Translations under genes and position numbers: made by a program
Notes under the pieces: generated by a model
Database searches by the model: none
The model's input: only the letters and a program-made list of their open reading frames with translations
What the model was told of the DNA's origin: nothing
From: Mucilaginibacter sp. KACC 22773
GTDB taxonomy: Bacteria > Bacteroidota > Bacteroidia > Sphingobacteriales > Sphingobacteriaceae
Length of the DNA stretch: 64,000 nt
Reading direction: 5' to 3'
Assembly (NCBI RefSeq): GCF_028736215.1
Contig: NZ_CP117883.1
Location: forward strand, 3,782,001 to 3,846,000
Part shown: positions 50,531 through 58,506 of the stretch, piece by piece
Position numbering within the stretch: the first letter of the stretch is position 1
Layout: each line of letters starts with the position of its first letter

Positions 50531-51889
50531 ATGAATACCAAACAGATTAAAACCTATATAGAAGAAAATAACATCCAGAAAATAAAATTCGCCTTTGCTG
50601 ATATTGATGGCGTTTTACGCGGTAAAGTTATACATCCCAAAAAATTCATTGAGGGCCTGCAAAGCGGTTATGGTTTTTGCGATGTAGTTTTTGGATGGGA
50701 CAGCAATGATGCCTGCTATGATAATGTGCAACTTACAGGCTGGCATACTGGATACCCCGATAAGTTATGCCGCATTGATCTGAACACTTTAAGAAACGTT
50801 CCGTGGCAGGATAATATCCCCTTCTTTCTGGCCGACTACAGCAACCCTAATGGTAACGCCCTGCCGGCCTGCCCGCGTAGCCTGTTAAAAAAGATAGTTA
50901 ACGAATGCGAAGGCCTTGGCTATCATGCCGAGTTTGCGCAGGAGTTTGAGTGGTTCAACTTCAGGGAGACACCGCAATCCATCAATGACAAAGGCTTTAC
51001 CAATATTAATACCCTTACACCGGGAATGTTTGGTTATTCCATACTCCGTACATCACAAAACAGCGATTTTTATTACGACCTGTTTAACCTGCTTACACAA
51101 TTTAATATACCCATAGAAGGCCTACATACCGAAACCGGCCCCGGCGTTTACGAGGCTGCCATTGCCCATGACGAGGTTTTGGCCGCGGCCGATAAGGCTG
51201 TGCTATTTAAAACAGCAGTTAAAGAGATTGCCAGTAAACATGGCATCATGGCTTCATTTATGGCCAAATGGAACGAAAACCTGCCAGGCTGCAGTGGTCA
51301 CATACACCAAAGCCTATGGAGTAAGGATAAGGCCCACAACTTGTTTTATGACAATAACGATATACATAAAATGAGCGATATACATAAGCATTACCTTGCG
51401 GGGCAACTGCATTGCATGCAACACTTATTGCCCATGTACGCCCCTACAATTAACAGTTACAAACGGCTTGTTGAGGGCGCCTGGGCGCCAACCACCATTA
51501 CATGGGGGGTAGATAACCGCACCACAGCCCTGCGTGTTATTAATACCACGTCAGGTTATACCCGCCTGGAAACCCGCATACCGGGCTCAGATACAAATCC
51601 TTATTTGGCCATAGCGGCAGCATTGGCTTCTGGTTTGTACGGTATAAAAAACAAGTTGCCACTAAACATCGAACCTACCACAGGCAATGGCTATGAAGAT
51701 AAACGCAACGGCGTATTAGCCAAAAACCTGTTTGATGCCGCCACAAATATGCAAAATTCGTCATTAGCCAAAGAGTTGTTTGGCGAGGGCTTTGTTGAGC
51801 ATTTTACCCAAACACGACTATGGGAGAATCGCCAATACGCAAAACATGTTACTGATTGGGAATTGAAGAGGTATTTTGAAGTGATATAG
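50531..51889 (+). CDS. Glutamine-synthetase-family gamma-glutamyl ligase (PuuA-like)
   Basis: A 452-residue ligase related to GSI, like gamma-glutamylputrescine synthetase. N-terminal KIKFAFADIDGVLRGKVI is a typical GS beta-grasp start. Later blocks are HAEFAQEFEWFNF and EGLHTETGPGVYEAAI with metal glutamates, GCSGHIHQSLW and NSYKRLVEGAWAPTTITWGVDNRTTALRVI. Such enzymes join glutamate through its gamma-carboxyl to an amine, using ATP. The amine is unknown; no puuB, puuC or puuD genes are near. Downstream come an APH-type kinase and a HAD phosphatase on the same strand, suggesting a small pathway. Confidence 0.85.
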   Translation: MNTKQIKTYIEENNIQKIKFAFADIDGVLRGKVIHPKKFIEGLQSGYGFCDVVFGWDSNDACYDNVQLTGWHTGYPDKLCRIDLNTLRNVPWQDNIPFFLADYSNPNGNALPACPRSLLKKIVNECEGLGYHAEFAQEFEWFNFRETPQSINDKGFTNINTLTPGMFGYSILRTSQNSDFYYDLFNLLTQFNIPIEGLHTETGPGVYEAAIAHDEVLAAADKAVLFKTAVKEIASKHGIMASFMAKWNENLPGCSGHIHQSLWSKDKAHNLFYDNNDIHKMSDIHKHYLAGQLHCMQHLLPMYAPTINSYKRLVEGAWAPTTITWGVDNRTTALRVINTTSGYTRLETRIPGSDTNPYLAIAAALASGLYGIKNKLPLNIEPTTGNGYEDKRNGVLAKNLFDAATNMQNSSLAKELFGEGFVEHFTQTRLWENRQYAKHVTDWELKRYFEVI

Positions 51890-51894
51890 AGGTT

Positions 51895-51998
51895 TCTGAA
51901 CTCGGATTAGGCGGATTTATAGAATTAACAGAATGTCAGGTTGCTTTTCAGAATTCTGTTAATTCTTGAATTCCACAAATTCCGGTTCAGACAAAGAA
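51895..51998. repeat. Dispersed intergenic inverted repeat, copy 3
   Basis: The left arm (CTGAACTCGGATTAGGCGG...) and the right arm (...CACAAATTCCGGTTCAGACAAA) are imperfect reverse complements with 7-bp steps. The inner ends meet at CAGAATG...CAGAATTCTG. It matches 33745-33862 in arm sequence and spacing, and 624-667 in one arm. Confidence 0.85.
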
Positions 51999-52087
51999 CC
52001 TATTTATTCCATCACCGACAAAACATTATGCAAATCACATTCCTTATTCCATTTTATTATCTAATCTTTGTAGCCTAAATTATGTAA

Positions 52088-53125
52088 ATGGACTTTTCTT
52101 TAATTGTTAAAAAAGCATGGGAAGGGTATGACGCGTCCAAAACTATCAAGCTTATTGAGGACATCAGCGCCATGGTATCTACCAACCATGTATACCGTAT
52201 TACCTTTGATGACGACGATATCATTATTGCCAAGCTATCCTATTTCGGTAAGTTTGAGCATTTTAAAGAGGATCACCGCATCATCCAAACCTTAGCCAAT
52301 AACCTGCTTTACCCTTTTGAAAATTTGCTTGCCCGGTCGTTACTTAAAAATAACAGGGTGTATATTTATCATTATAAACATGGCAAAACTGATGCATGGG
52401 TAGTATTTTATAACCCAACGCGCATACTAAACCGCCTGCCCCGCCGCCTGGATGAAAATCATATTAAAAAGCTTGGGCAACAGGTAGGTAAGTTTCATAA
52501 AGCCTGTTCAAGGGTTAAAAACGTGCTCCCAAAATCCTCAAAAACTTTACGTACCGATATTTCGTCGTTGATGCACCAGTTGGAAACCAACGAGAAACAA
52601 TTTGGCACTGCCATGCAGGCCGATTTTTTGAAGTATCATTGCGAAACTTTCATGAAAAACCGGTCGAAATACAACATGAGCTCTTTCGAGATTATCCCGG
52701 TTTTTATCGACTGGAACATCGGCAACTTTTCGGTAACCCCAAGCCTTGAATTGTATTCCCGCTGGGACTATGATTGGTTCAGGATGAGCTATCGAGTGCT
52801 TGATTTTTACTTTTTCAGCCGGGTGGTATCAGACATTGGCGACCGTACGGTATTTAGTTATGTGATTAACACTATGATGGAAGATAGATTTATCTTATTC
52901 CTGAAAGAATATCATAAAGTAAACCCGCTTACCGCCGACGAAATAAGATTTATGAAAGAAGCGTACCGCTTTTTTATCCTCAATTATGTAATTAAGGACG
53001 GCAAGCACTTTTTTAGCGAACAATACGCTCAAAAATTGCAAACCGAGGCATTTAATGTTTATTTACCATCGGTAGACAGGGATTTTGATGCGGAAAAAAT
53101 CATCGAAGCGCTTAAATTAAAATAG
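52088..53125 (+). CDS. Aminoglycoside-phosphotransferase-family kinase
   Basis: A 345-residue small-molecule kinase. The N-lobe has IIIAKLSYFGKF with the ATP lysine. In the C-lobe the catalytic segment PVFIDWNIGNF keeps Asp208 and the metal asparagine but lacks the usual histidine before the aspartate. SRWDYDWFRM gives the Mg-binding Asp227/Asp229. Such enzymes phosphorylate sugars, amines or antibiotics; the acceptor is not known. It lies 52 bases before a HAD phosphatase and follows the gamma-glutamyl ligase gene, so it may act on a product of that pathway. Confidence 0.8.
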   Translation: MDFSLIVKKAWEGYDASKTIKLIEDISAMVSTNHVYRITFDDDDIIIAKLSYFGKFEHFKEDHRIIQTLANNLLYPFENLLARSLLKNNRVYIYHYKHGKTDAWVVFYNPTRILNRLPRRLDENHIKKLGQQVGKFHKACSRVKNVLPKSSKTLRTDISSLMHQLETNEKQFGTAMQADFLKYHCETFMKNRSKYNMSSFEIIPVFIDWNIGNFSVTPSLELYSRWDYDWFRMSYRVLDFYFFSRVVSDIGDRTVFSYVINTMMEDRFILFLKEYHKVNPLTADEIRFMKEAYRFFILNYVIKDGKHFFSEQYAQKLQTEAFNVYLPSVDRDFDAEKIIEALKLK

Positions 53126-53177
53126 GCTTTAAGTTAATATTTAAGCATATTGCAGCTTAATTAAAGCAAACGCAGGC

Positions 53178-54047
53178 ATGAACAGGATAGACAACTTTAA
53201 ATCTATAATAGACAGGTACAAAGTTGTTTTTTTTGACGCTTTTGGGGTACTAAAAAACTATAAAGGGCTGCTGCCAGGCATCGAAAACACGTTTGCCTAC
53301 CTGGATCAGCAAAAGAAGGATTACTATATTGTTACCAACGATGCATCGCGCAGCCCGGCACAACTGGCAGAATCATATAATAACAAAGGCCTGCTTGCCA
53401 TAACTCCGGATAAGATCATCTCATCTGGCATGCTTACTAAAGAGTATCTTGACCTGAAAGTGAATGACGGTATTGTGGCTTACCTGGGCACGCCAGATTC
53501 TGCACATTATATAGATAGCTCGGGGCTGCACACCCTGCCCGTAAGCCAGATTGATGCTTCGAATATTGATAAGGTAAATGCGCTGGTGTTTTTAGATGAT
53601 GAGGGTTTTGATTGGTTTGAAGATTTAAATAAAACGGTAAACATATTACGCAAACGCACCATCCCGGCCATAGTTGCCAATACAGACCATGCGTATCCGC
53701 TCAGCAAACACGATGTATCGATAGCCATCGGCGGAATTGCCCACATGATTGAAAAAATTGTAGGCAAGGAGTTTATCCGCTTTGGTAAACCCGACTCGCA
53801 GATGTTTATGTTTGCCTATGATTTGCTGCGCGATCAGGGACCAATCAGCAAAAAAGACATTGTGATGGTTGGTGATACGCTGCAAACCGATATTTTGGGC
53901 GGCAATAAGTTTGGCCTTGATACTGTACTGGTGCTATCCGGCAACACTCAGGCAGTTGATGCCGAAAACCGTATAAATGCCACCGGTATTGTTCCTACCT
54001 TCGTTTGTGATTCGGCTGTTATTGAGCATGGAGAATTAGCATTTTAA
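53178..54047 (+). CDS. HAD-superfamily IIA hydrolase (NagD-like) with altered motif I
   Basis: A 289-residue phosphatase-like protein. Motif I reads VVFFDAFGVL: the nucleophile Asp20 is kept, but the usual second Asp (+2) is Phe22, as in some IIA members with DxW. Motif II is in YYIVTNDASRSPAQL. Motif III/IV is in VMVGDTLQTDILGGNKFGLDTVLV. The cap domain sits between. The loss of the general acid may slow or change the reaction. It ends the ligase-kinase-HAD run and is convergent with the MerC-like gene. Confidence 0.85.
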   Translation: MNRIDNFKSIIDRYKVVFFDAFGVLKNYKGLLPGIENTFAYLDQQKKDYYIVTNDASRSPAQLAESYNNKGLLAITPDKIISSGMLTKEYLDLKVNDGIVAYLGTPDSAHYIDSSGLHTLPVSQIDASNIDKVNALVFLDDEGFDWFEDLNKTVNILRKRTIPAIVANTDHAYPLSKHDVSIAIGGIAHMIEKIVGKEFIRFGKPDSQMFMFAYDLLRDQGPISKKDIVMVGDTLQTDILGGNKFGLDTVLVLSGNTQAVDAENRINATGIVPTFVCDSAVIEHGELAF

Positions 54048-54090
54048 GCTTTACTATCCTTCGCCAAGCACGTGAAGCAAAAAAATGCGA

Positions 54091-54147
54091 GGCCTTTCAA
54101 TCAGCAGGCCGCCCCTTTGGAGATACCCGGATGCGGCCCTTCGCATC
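54091..54147. repeat. REP-like double hairpin over the 3' end of the merC-like gene
   Basis: GGCCT/AGGCC (54091-54110) and GATGCG/CGCATC (54130-54147) form two hairpins. On the minus strand the second contains CAGATGCGAAGGG, related to the hairpin at 4621-4640. It encodes the last 15 or so codons and the stop of the MerC-like gene. Confidence 0.6.
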
Positions 54148-54505
54148 TGTAATTAATAAAATGAGCTACCGCTATCAATAACCCCCCGGCCGGCACAATA
54201 ATACCCTCCATTCGTCCACTCAAAAAAACATGTCCAAGCATAATAATTGCAAAGCCGGTTACTAATAAAATTACCGGCAATGGCCGCCTGTGGATGCGCA
54301 GGTAAGATAAGCCTATCGAGTATAAACCTATCATCAGCGCAAAAATGATCATCCCCCACTCCACCAGCGGCAACGCCAAAAAACTCAGGCCAATAAGTGG
54401 CAGGCCGGTAAAAACAAGCGGCACAACCGCACAATGAATAGCGCATAACGTAGATGCTGTTATACCAATCCTATCTATCCTTGCCGTAGTCTTATGGTAA
54501 TTCAT
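54101..54505 (-). CDS. MerC-domain membrane protein
   Basis: A 134-residue protein with four TM helices. The metal-binding start ASTLCAIHCAVVPLVFTGLP has the Cys-x3-Cys pair with an internal His seen in MerC. Later helices are EWGMIIFALMIGLYSIGLSYL, PVILLVTGFAIIMLGHVFL and IIVPAGGLLIAVAHFIN. In mercury operons MerC moves Hg2+; stand-alone members in Bacteroidota have an unsettled metal role. No mer genes are near. The C-terminal tail RCEGPHPGISKGAAC is encoded by a REP-like repeat, so the native end was changed. Confidence 0.85.
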   Translation of the reverse strand: MNYHKTTARIDRIGITASTLCAIHCAVVPLVFTGLPLIGLSFLALPLVEWGMIIFALMIGLYSIGLSYLRIHRRPLPVILLVTGFAIIMLGHVFLSGRMEGIIVPAGGLLIAVAHFINYRCEGPHPGISKGAAC

Positions 54506-54615
54506 GCCACAAATATAATATTAACGCAACAAAATTGCATTTAAATTTGTTTTATATTTGCCAATAACTTTAACATTGGTGTAACATATTATTAATAATC
54601 GCGTCAATAATTACC

Positions 54616-54645
54616 TTTGCAAATCATTTTCCTGATATAATTTTG
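54616..54645 (+). promoter_or_regulatory. Promoter: TTTG-N18-TAATTTTG
   Basis: TTTG (54616-54619) and TAATTTTG (54638-54645) with an 18-base spacer fit the Bacteroidota -33/-7 pattern, the best in the window. The -7 box overlaps the annotated TTG start at 54643, so one of the two calls is probably wrong. Further TAnnTTTG boxes lie at 54542-54549 and 54553-54560. Confidence 0.4.
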
Positions 54646-55278
54646 ACCCAGATTACGTTACATAGAATAAAAATTAACTGGCAAACCGCGTTTAATACGA
54701 GCTTAAAACGGGTAAGGCTTATTATTGGCACCATGCTTATTGTGGCGATAATTAATACGATGCCTTCTTTTTTTAAAGCTATTGAACAACGCCATGGCGT
54801 AGTGCTGCATGATTTGGTACTGGCAAATTTGCCGGCGCTCGACGTATCGATACCAATTTTTGCGCTAATATGGGGAATGGGTATCCTCATGACAATCAGG
54901 ACACTTTACAAACCGGATATAGGCATAAGCTACCTTTGGACTATAATTTTCGTATGTATAGCCCGCTTTATAACATTAACCCTCGTCAACCTGGATCCGC
55001 CGGTGGGGCTTGTCCCCTTGATTGACCCGCTTACCGGATACTTTTACGGGCATGCCGCAATAACCAAAGACCTTTTCTTCTCGGGCCACACATCAACCCT
55101 CTTTTTAATTTATTTAAACCTCGAACGTAAAAACGATAAACGCATTGCACTTGCCGCCACTATCATTTTAATGTTCCTGCTGCTCATCCAGCATATTCAC
55201 TATACCATGGATGTGCTGGCGGCCCCGGTTATTGTTTACTGCTGCCATCGTTTTACCAAAGCGCTGGGTTTTAAATAA
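54643..55278 (+). CDS. PAP2-like / sphingomyelin-synthase-like membrane phosphatase
   Basis: A 211-residue protein with about six TM helices. The catalytic triad of the PAP2_C (sphingomyelin-synthase) type is seen: His in FSGHTSTLFLIYL, then His and Asp in HIHYTMDVLAAP. These enzymes remove or transfer a lipid phosphate or head-group, consistent with sphingolipid-making Sphingobacteriaceae. The start is uncertain: TTG at 54643 gives a natural N-terminus but overlaps a promoter-like box; the next Met (about 54733) would cut into the first helix. It is a single gene convergent with the gluconokinase. Confidence 0.75.
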   Translation: MTQITLHRIKINWQTAFNTSLKRVRLIIGTMLIVAIINTMPSFFKAIEQRHGVVLHDLVLANLPALDVSIPIFALIWGMGILMTIRTLYKPDIGISYLWTIIFVCIARFITLTLVNLDPPVGLVPLIDPLTGYFYGHAAITKDLFFSGHTSTLFLIYLNLERKNDKRIALAATIILMFLLLIQHIHYTMDVLAAPVIVYCCHRFTKALGFK

Positions 55279-55348
55279 GCGGACAATCATTTCAACTTCA
55301 TTTTTTCAGAAAACACTAATGCAACTTTAATGCTTTACGTTTACCTTT

Positions 55349-56845
55349 TCAGATGCCCAGGTTATTAACCAGGTGCATGGTATCCTTTAAATCGAGGTAA
55401 AGCTTTTTAAAAATAACGAAGGTTTTGTTATACAATTCATGATTTTGCTGTTTAGGTCTTATAATGGTTTCACTATTCACATGAGTTAGCGCATCATAAC
55501 TTTCGGGATGCATTATTTGCATGGCGAGATAAACAGCCCCTACAGCAGATGCGTCTTCAGGTTGCAACACCACCAGTTTTTTGCCGGTAATATCAGCCAG
55601 TACCTGTGTCCAGGTGCCCGAACCTACAAAACCACCGCTTATATTAACCTGGGTAATAGCAACAGAGGCATCCTCAACCGTTTTAAGCACATCATATAAA
55701 GCGAAACAAACCCCTTCAAGCGCAGCCCTTAAAAAATGGGCCTGGGTATGGGCTGGTTTAATATTGAAGTATGCGCCGCTGGTTTTGGTGTCCCAAAGGG
55801 GAGCACGCTCGCCGTATAGATAAGGTAAAAATAAAAGGCCGTCGCTGCCGGCTGGTACTGTTTCAATGGTATTGAATAAAGCATCATAATCGGCACCTGT
55901 TAGATTATTTTTTTGTAAAAAGTTTTTCAGCAGCCAGTTTATCGCAATCCCACCGTTATTTACAGCTCCGCCGCACACATAGGTGTTTTGGTTAAGCAGG
56001 TAGTTAAAGGTCATGCCCTGGTAATTATAAACCGGCAACGGGCTGGTAATACGCACCGCCCCGCTTGTACCAATAGTGAGGGCAGCTACCCCTGGCCCTG
56101 TAGTATGGCTGCCCAGGTTTGCGCAGCAGCCATCGCTTGCACCTATAATAAATTTGGTATCAGCTGGTATGCCCAGCAAGTTTGCCGTAGCAGCGTCAAG
56201 ATTGTCCTTGTAATAAGTGGTATTCACTGGCTCTGATAATCTATCGGCAGTTATACCGGCAAGCTGGCAGGCTTCATTGCTCCATTGCAATTTTAAAATA
56301 TCGAAAAGTCCTGTGGCCGAGGCGATAGAATAATCAATTTGGAAAGCATTAAACAGTTTAAACCAGATAAACTCTTTTATCGATATAAACATACCCGCCT
56401 GTGCAAACAGGCCGGAGTTATTTGCTTTCAGCCAAATGAGCTTGCAATAGGGCGACATGGCATGAATTGGCGTTCCTGTAATGCGGTATATCTCCTCCCC
56501 TTTTGGCGAGTTCCTTAAATCCTGGGCTATATTTTCGGCACGGGCATCGGCCCAGGTAATCATGGGTGCCAACGGCGTACCAGTTTTATCAACGGGGATA
56601 ATACTATGCATCGCGCTGCTAAAGCTAAACGCCTGCGGCGCATACCCTATTTTAACCACTATCTCCTGCACGCATTTTACAAAAGCATCCCAGATAATTA
56701 AGGGGTTCTGTTCGCTATAACCGGGTTCGGAAATATCAATTCCGTAATGCTGTTGGGTTACACCCAATGCCTGGCCCGTTAATGCCACAGCTACAGCCTT
56801 TGTGCTGCCGGTACCAATGTCAATACCTAATATATATTCCTGCAT
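55349..56845 (-). CDS. gntK: Gluconokinase-like FGGY carbohydrate kinase
   Basis: A 498-residue sugar kinase that phosphorylates gluconate or a related sugar acid or polyol. The ATP-binding start YILGIDIGTGSTKAVAV, the substrate region SFSSAMHSIIPVDKTGTPLAPMITWADARA (the MHS form is typical of gluconate kinases), IIGASDGCCANLGSHTTGPGVAALTIGTSGAVR and NISGGFVGSGTWTQVLADITGKKL are clear. I start at the Met at 56845 (MQEYILGID); the longer frame adds 17 odd residues. No gnd or edd genes are beside it. Confidence 0.88.
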   Translation of the reverse strand: MQEYILGIDIGTGSTKAVAVALTGQALGVTQQHYGIDISEPGYSEQNPLIIWDAFVKCVQEIVVKIGYAPQAFSFSSAMHSIIPVDKTGTPLAPMITWADARAENIAQDLRNSPKGEEIYRITGTPIHAMSPYCKLIWLKANNSGLFAQAGMFISIKEFIWFKLFNAFQIDYSIASATGLFDILKLQWSNEACQLAGITADRLSEPVNTTYYKDNLDAATANLLGIPADTKFIIGASDGCCANLGSHTTGPGVAALTIGTSGAVRITSPLPVYNYQGMTFNYLLNQNTYVCGGAVNNGGIAINWLLKNFLQKNNLTGADYDALFNTIETVPAGSDGLLFLPYLYGERAPLWDTKTSGAYFNIKPAHTQAHFLRAALEGVCFALYDVLKTVEDASVAITQVNISGGFVGSGTWTQVLADITGKKLVVLQPEDASAVGAVYLAMQIMHPESYDALTHVNSETIIRPKQQNHELYNKTFVIFKKLYLDLKDTMHLVNNLGI

Positions 56846-56914
56846 CATGTACCAGCCAAAATAGGATTTATCTTTGGGATGGCGGAAATAAAACATAGCA
56901 TTGCTTAATTATCC

Positions 56915-56922
56915 TAAATTTG
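56915..56922 (+). promoter_or_regulatory. Candidate -7 box TAAATTTG
   Basis: TAAATTTG matches TAnnTTTG, 17 bases before the ATG at 56940 and upstream of the HipA-like/DUF3037 run. If used it would drive the whole three-gene unit. Confidence 0.35.
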
Positions 56923-56939
56923 TCCTGATTTTTCAATTT

Positions 56940-57301
56940 ATGGCATATAATTCTTCTGTTGTGAACAATTGGACCGGAATTTTAAAGACATTCGGCTTCT
57001 TTATCATACTCGGATTGATATATATAATTACGAAGGTTATTCAAAGCAATCATTATAATTATGTAATGAGAAATTCGATTGTTGTTGATGGAAAATAACA
57101 GATTTACACCACACCAAGGGTGGCGAGGTATTGAAAGTTGAATTGCCGTTTAATGGAAAAACAATATCATCCACTTGCGAATCTTCGATAGATGACAGTT
57201 TAAAAGTTGGCGATAGCATAAGACTTCGCGTTTCGGTATATAACCCTATCGACTATACTGAGTACGTCAGTCGGATAAAAACAGATAGCGCAGAAAATTA
57301 A
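56940..57301 (+). pseudogene. Frameshifted small membrane protein gene upstream of the HipA-like kinase
   Basis: The first frame from the ATG at 56940 gives a one-TM peptide (FGFFIILGLIYIITKVI) that stops at 57098 after VVDGK. The next frame continues from the same spot as KITDLHHTKGGEVLKVELPF, then NGKTISSTCESSIDD and LKVGDSIRLRVSVYNP, to TDSAEN and a stop at 57299-57301. Adding one A to the AAAA run at 57092-57095 joins them into one protein of about 120 residues with an N-terminal anchor and a beta-rich domain. The second part ends in a TAATG overlap with the kinase start, so it was translated and coupled. Either a true mutation or a homopolymer error. Confidence 0.75.
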
Positions 57302-58095
57302 TGAATTACAATCCACCCCAACTCCGCACCATTAAGGTGATCCGTTATGTTACACCACTGCGCGAAGGCGGGTCACTGCCGGCTATCGCCGAAGGCGACG
57401 ACGAGTTTTTATATGTACTTAAATTTCGTGGGGCCGGCCAGGGCGTAAAGGCACTTATCGCGGAGCTTATTGGCGGGGAATTGGCCCGCCTGTTGGGCCT
57501 GAAAGTACCCGAACTGGTGTTTGCAAATCTTGATGAAGCCTTCGGCCGTTCCGAGGCCGACGAGGAGATCCAGGACCTGCTCAAATTCAGCGTAGGGCTT
57601 AATCTTGCTTTGCATTATTTGTCGGGCGCCATAACATACGACCCGGTTGTTAATACTTTGGATGCTAAACTGGCCTCCAAAATAGTTTGGCTTGATTGCC
57701 TGCTCACTAACGTTGACCGTACCCCGCGCAACACCAACATGCTGATGTGGCACAAGGAACTTTGGCTTATTGACCATGGGGCGGCCCTCTATTTTCACCA
57801 CTCGTGGAATAACTGGCAGGAATCGGCAAAAAAACCATTTGTGCAGGTAAAAGATCATGTACTGCTTCCGCAGGCATCTGAATTGGATGAGGTGGATGCC
57901 GAATTTAAGTCCATTGTAACATCTGAACGCATCTACAACATTGTGAATTTAATCCCCGACGACTGGCTTACCGATGAATCAGGAAACGGAACACCGGCCG
58001 AGCGCAGGGAAGTTTACGCGCAATTTTTATTAACCCGTATTGCATCATCGGCAATATTTGTAACCGAAGCTAAAAATGCCCGATCAGCTATTTGA
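57301..58095 (+). CDS. HipA-like kinase (HipA_2 type)
   Basis: A 264-residue protein with a HipA-like kinase fold but no HipB partner. ATP-lobe: EFLYVLKFRGAGQGVKALIAELIGGELARLLGL with Lys41. Catalytic loop: WLDCLLTNVDRTPRNTNML with Asp139 and Asn144. Metal loop: LWLIDHGAALYF with Asp158. HipA proteins phosphorylate tRNA-synthetase and halt growth; this shorter type is not characterised to my knowledge. Its end overlaps the DUF3037 gene by 20 bases, and its start overlaps the preceding frame by one base. That strict packing suggests the products work together, perhaps with DUF3037 as regulator. Confidence 0.85.
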   Translation: MNYNPPQLRTIKVIRYVTPLREGGSLPAIAEGDDEFLYVLKFRGAGQGVKALIAELIGGELARLLGLKVPELVFANLDEAFGRSEADEEIQDLLKFSVGLNLALHYLSGAITYDPVVNTLDAKLASKIVWLDCLLTNVDRTPRNTNMLMWHKELWLIDHGAALYFHHSWNNWQESAKKPFVQVKDHVLLPQASELDEVDAEFKSIVTSERIYNIVNLIPDDWLTDESGNGTPAERREVYAQFLLTRIASSAIFVTEAKNARSAI

Positions 58096-58456
58096 GTATG
58101 CCGTAATACGCGTTGTACCCAGGGTAGAGCGCGAGGAATTTGTAAATATTGGCGTAATACTTTATTGCCCAAAACAGCAATTTTTAAAAGCAATTGTATC
58201 AATAGATGAAGCACGGATAGCGACTTTTGCACCCGGCCTGGATATAGACTGCCTTAAAGATAACGTTAAATCGTTTGAAAAAATAGCCCATGGCGCTCCG
58301 GATGCCGGCCCCATTGCCAAACTGGATATAGCTTCGCGCTTTAGATGGCTTACTGCCACACGTAGTACTGTGGTGCAATCGTCAAAGGTGCATCCGGGTT
58401 TGTGTACTGATGCGGAATTGACCTTGAGGCGGTTGTTTATTCAGTTGGTTGGGTAA
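58076..58456 (+). CDS. DUF3037 protein, partner of the HipA-like kinase
   Basis: A 126-residue soluble protein. LFEYAVIRVVPRVEREEFVNIGVILYCPKQQFLKA opens the DUF3037 fold, and RWLTATRSTVVQSSKVHPGLCTDAELTLRRLFIQLV closes it. No function has been established that I know of. It starts inside the last codons of the kinase gene (20-base overlap), so expression is coupled. Being encoded after a HipA-like kinase without HipB, it is a plausible antitoxin, substrate or adaptor. It carries no helix-turn-helix, so it would not work as HipB does. Confidence 0.88.
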   Translation: MPDQLFEYAVIRVVPRVEREEFVNIGVILYCPKQQFLKAIVSIDEARIATFAPGLDIDCLKDNVKSFEKIAHGAPDAGPIAKLDIASRFRWLTATRSTVVQSSKVHPGLCTDAELTLRRLFIQLVG

Positions 58457-58506
58457 TAATAATGATAACGCAGAGAGCAAAACTTTGCCCTCTGCGCAAG
58501 TTAAAT

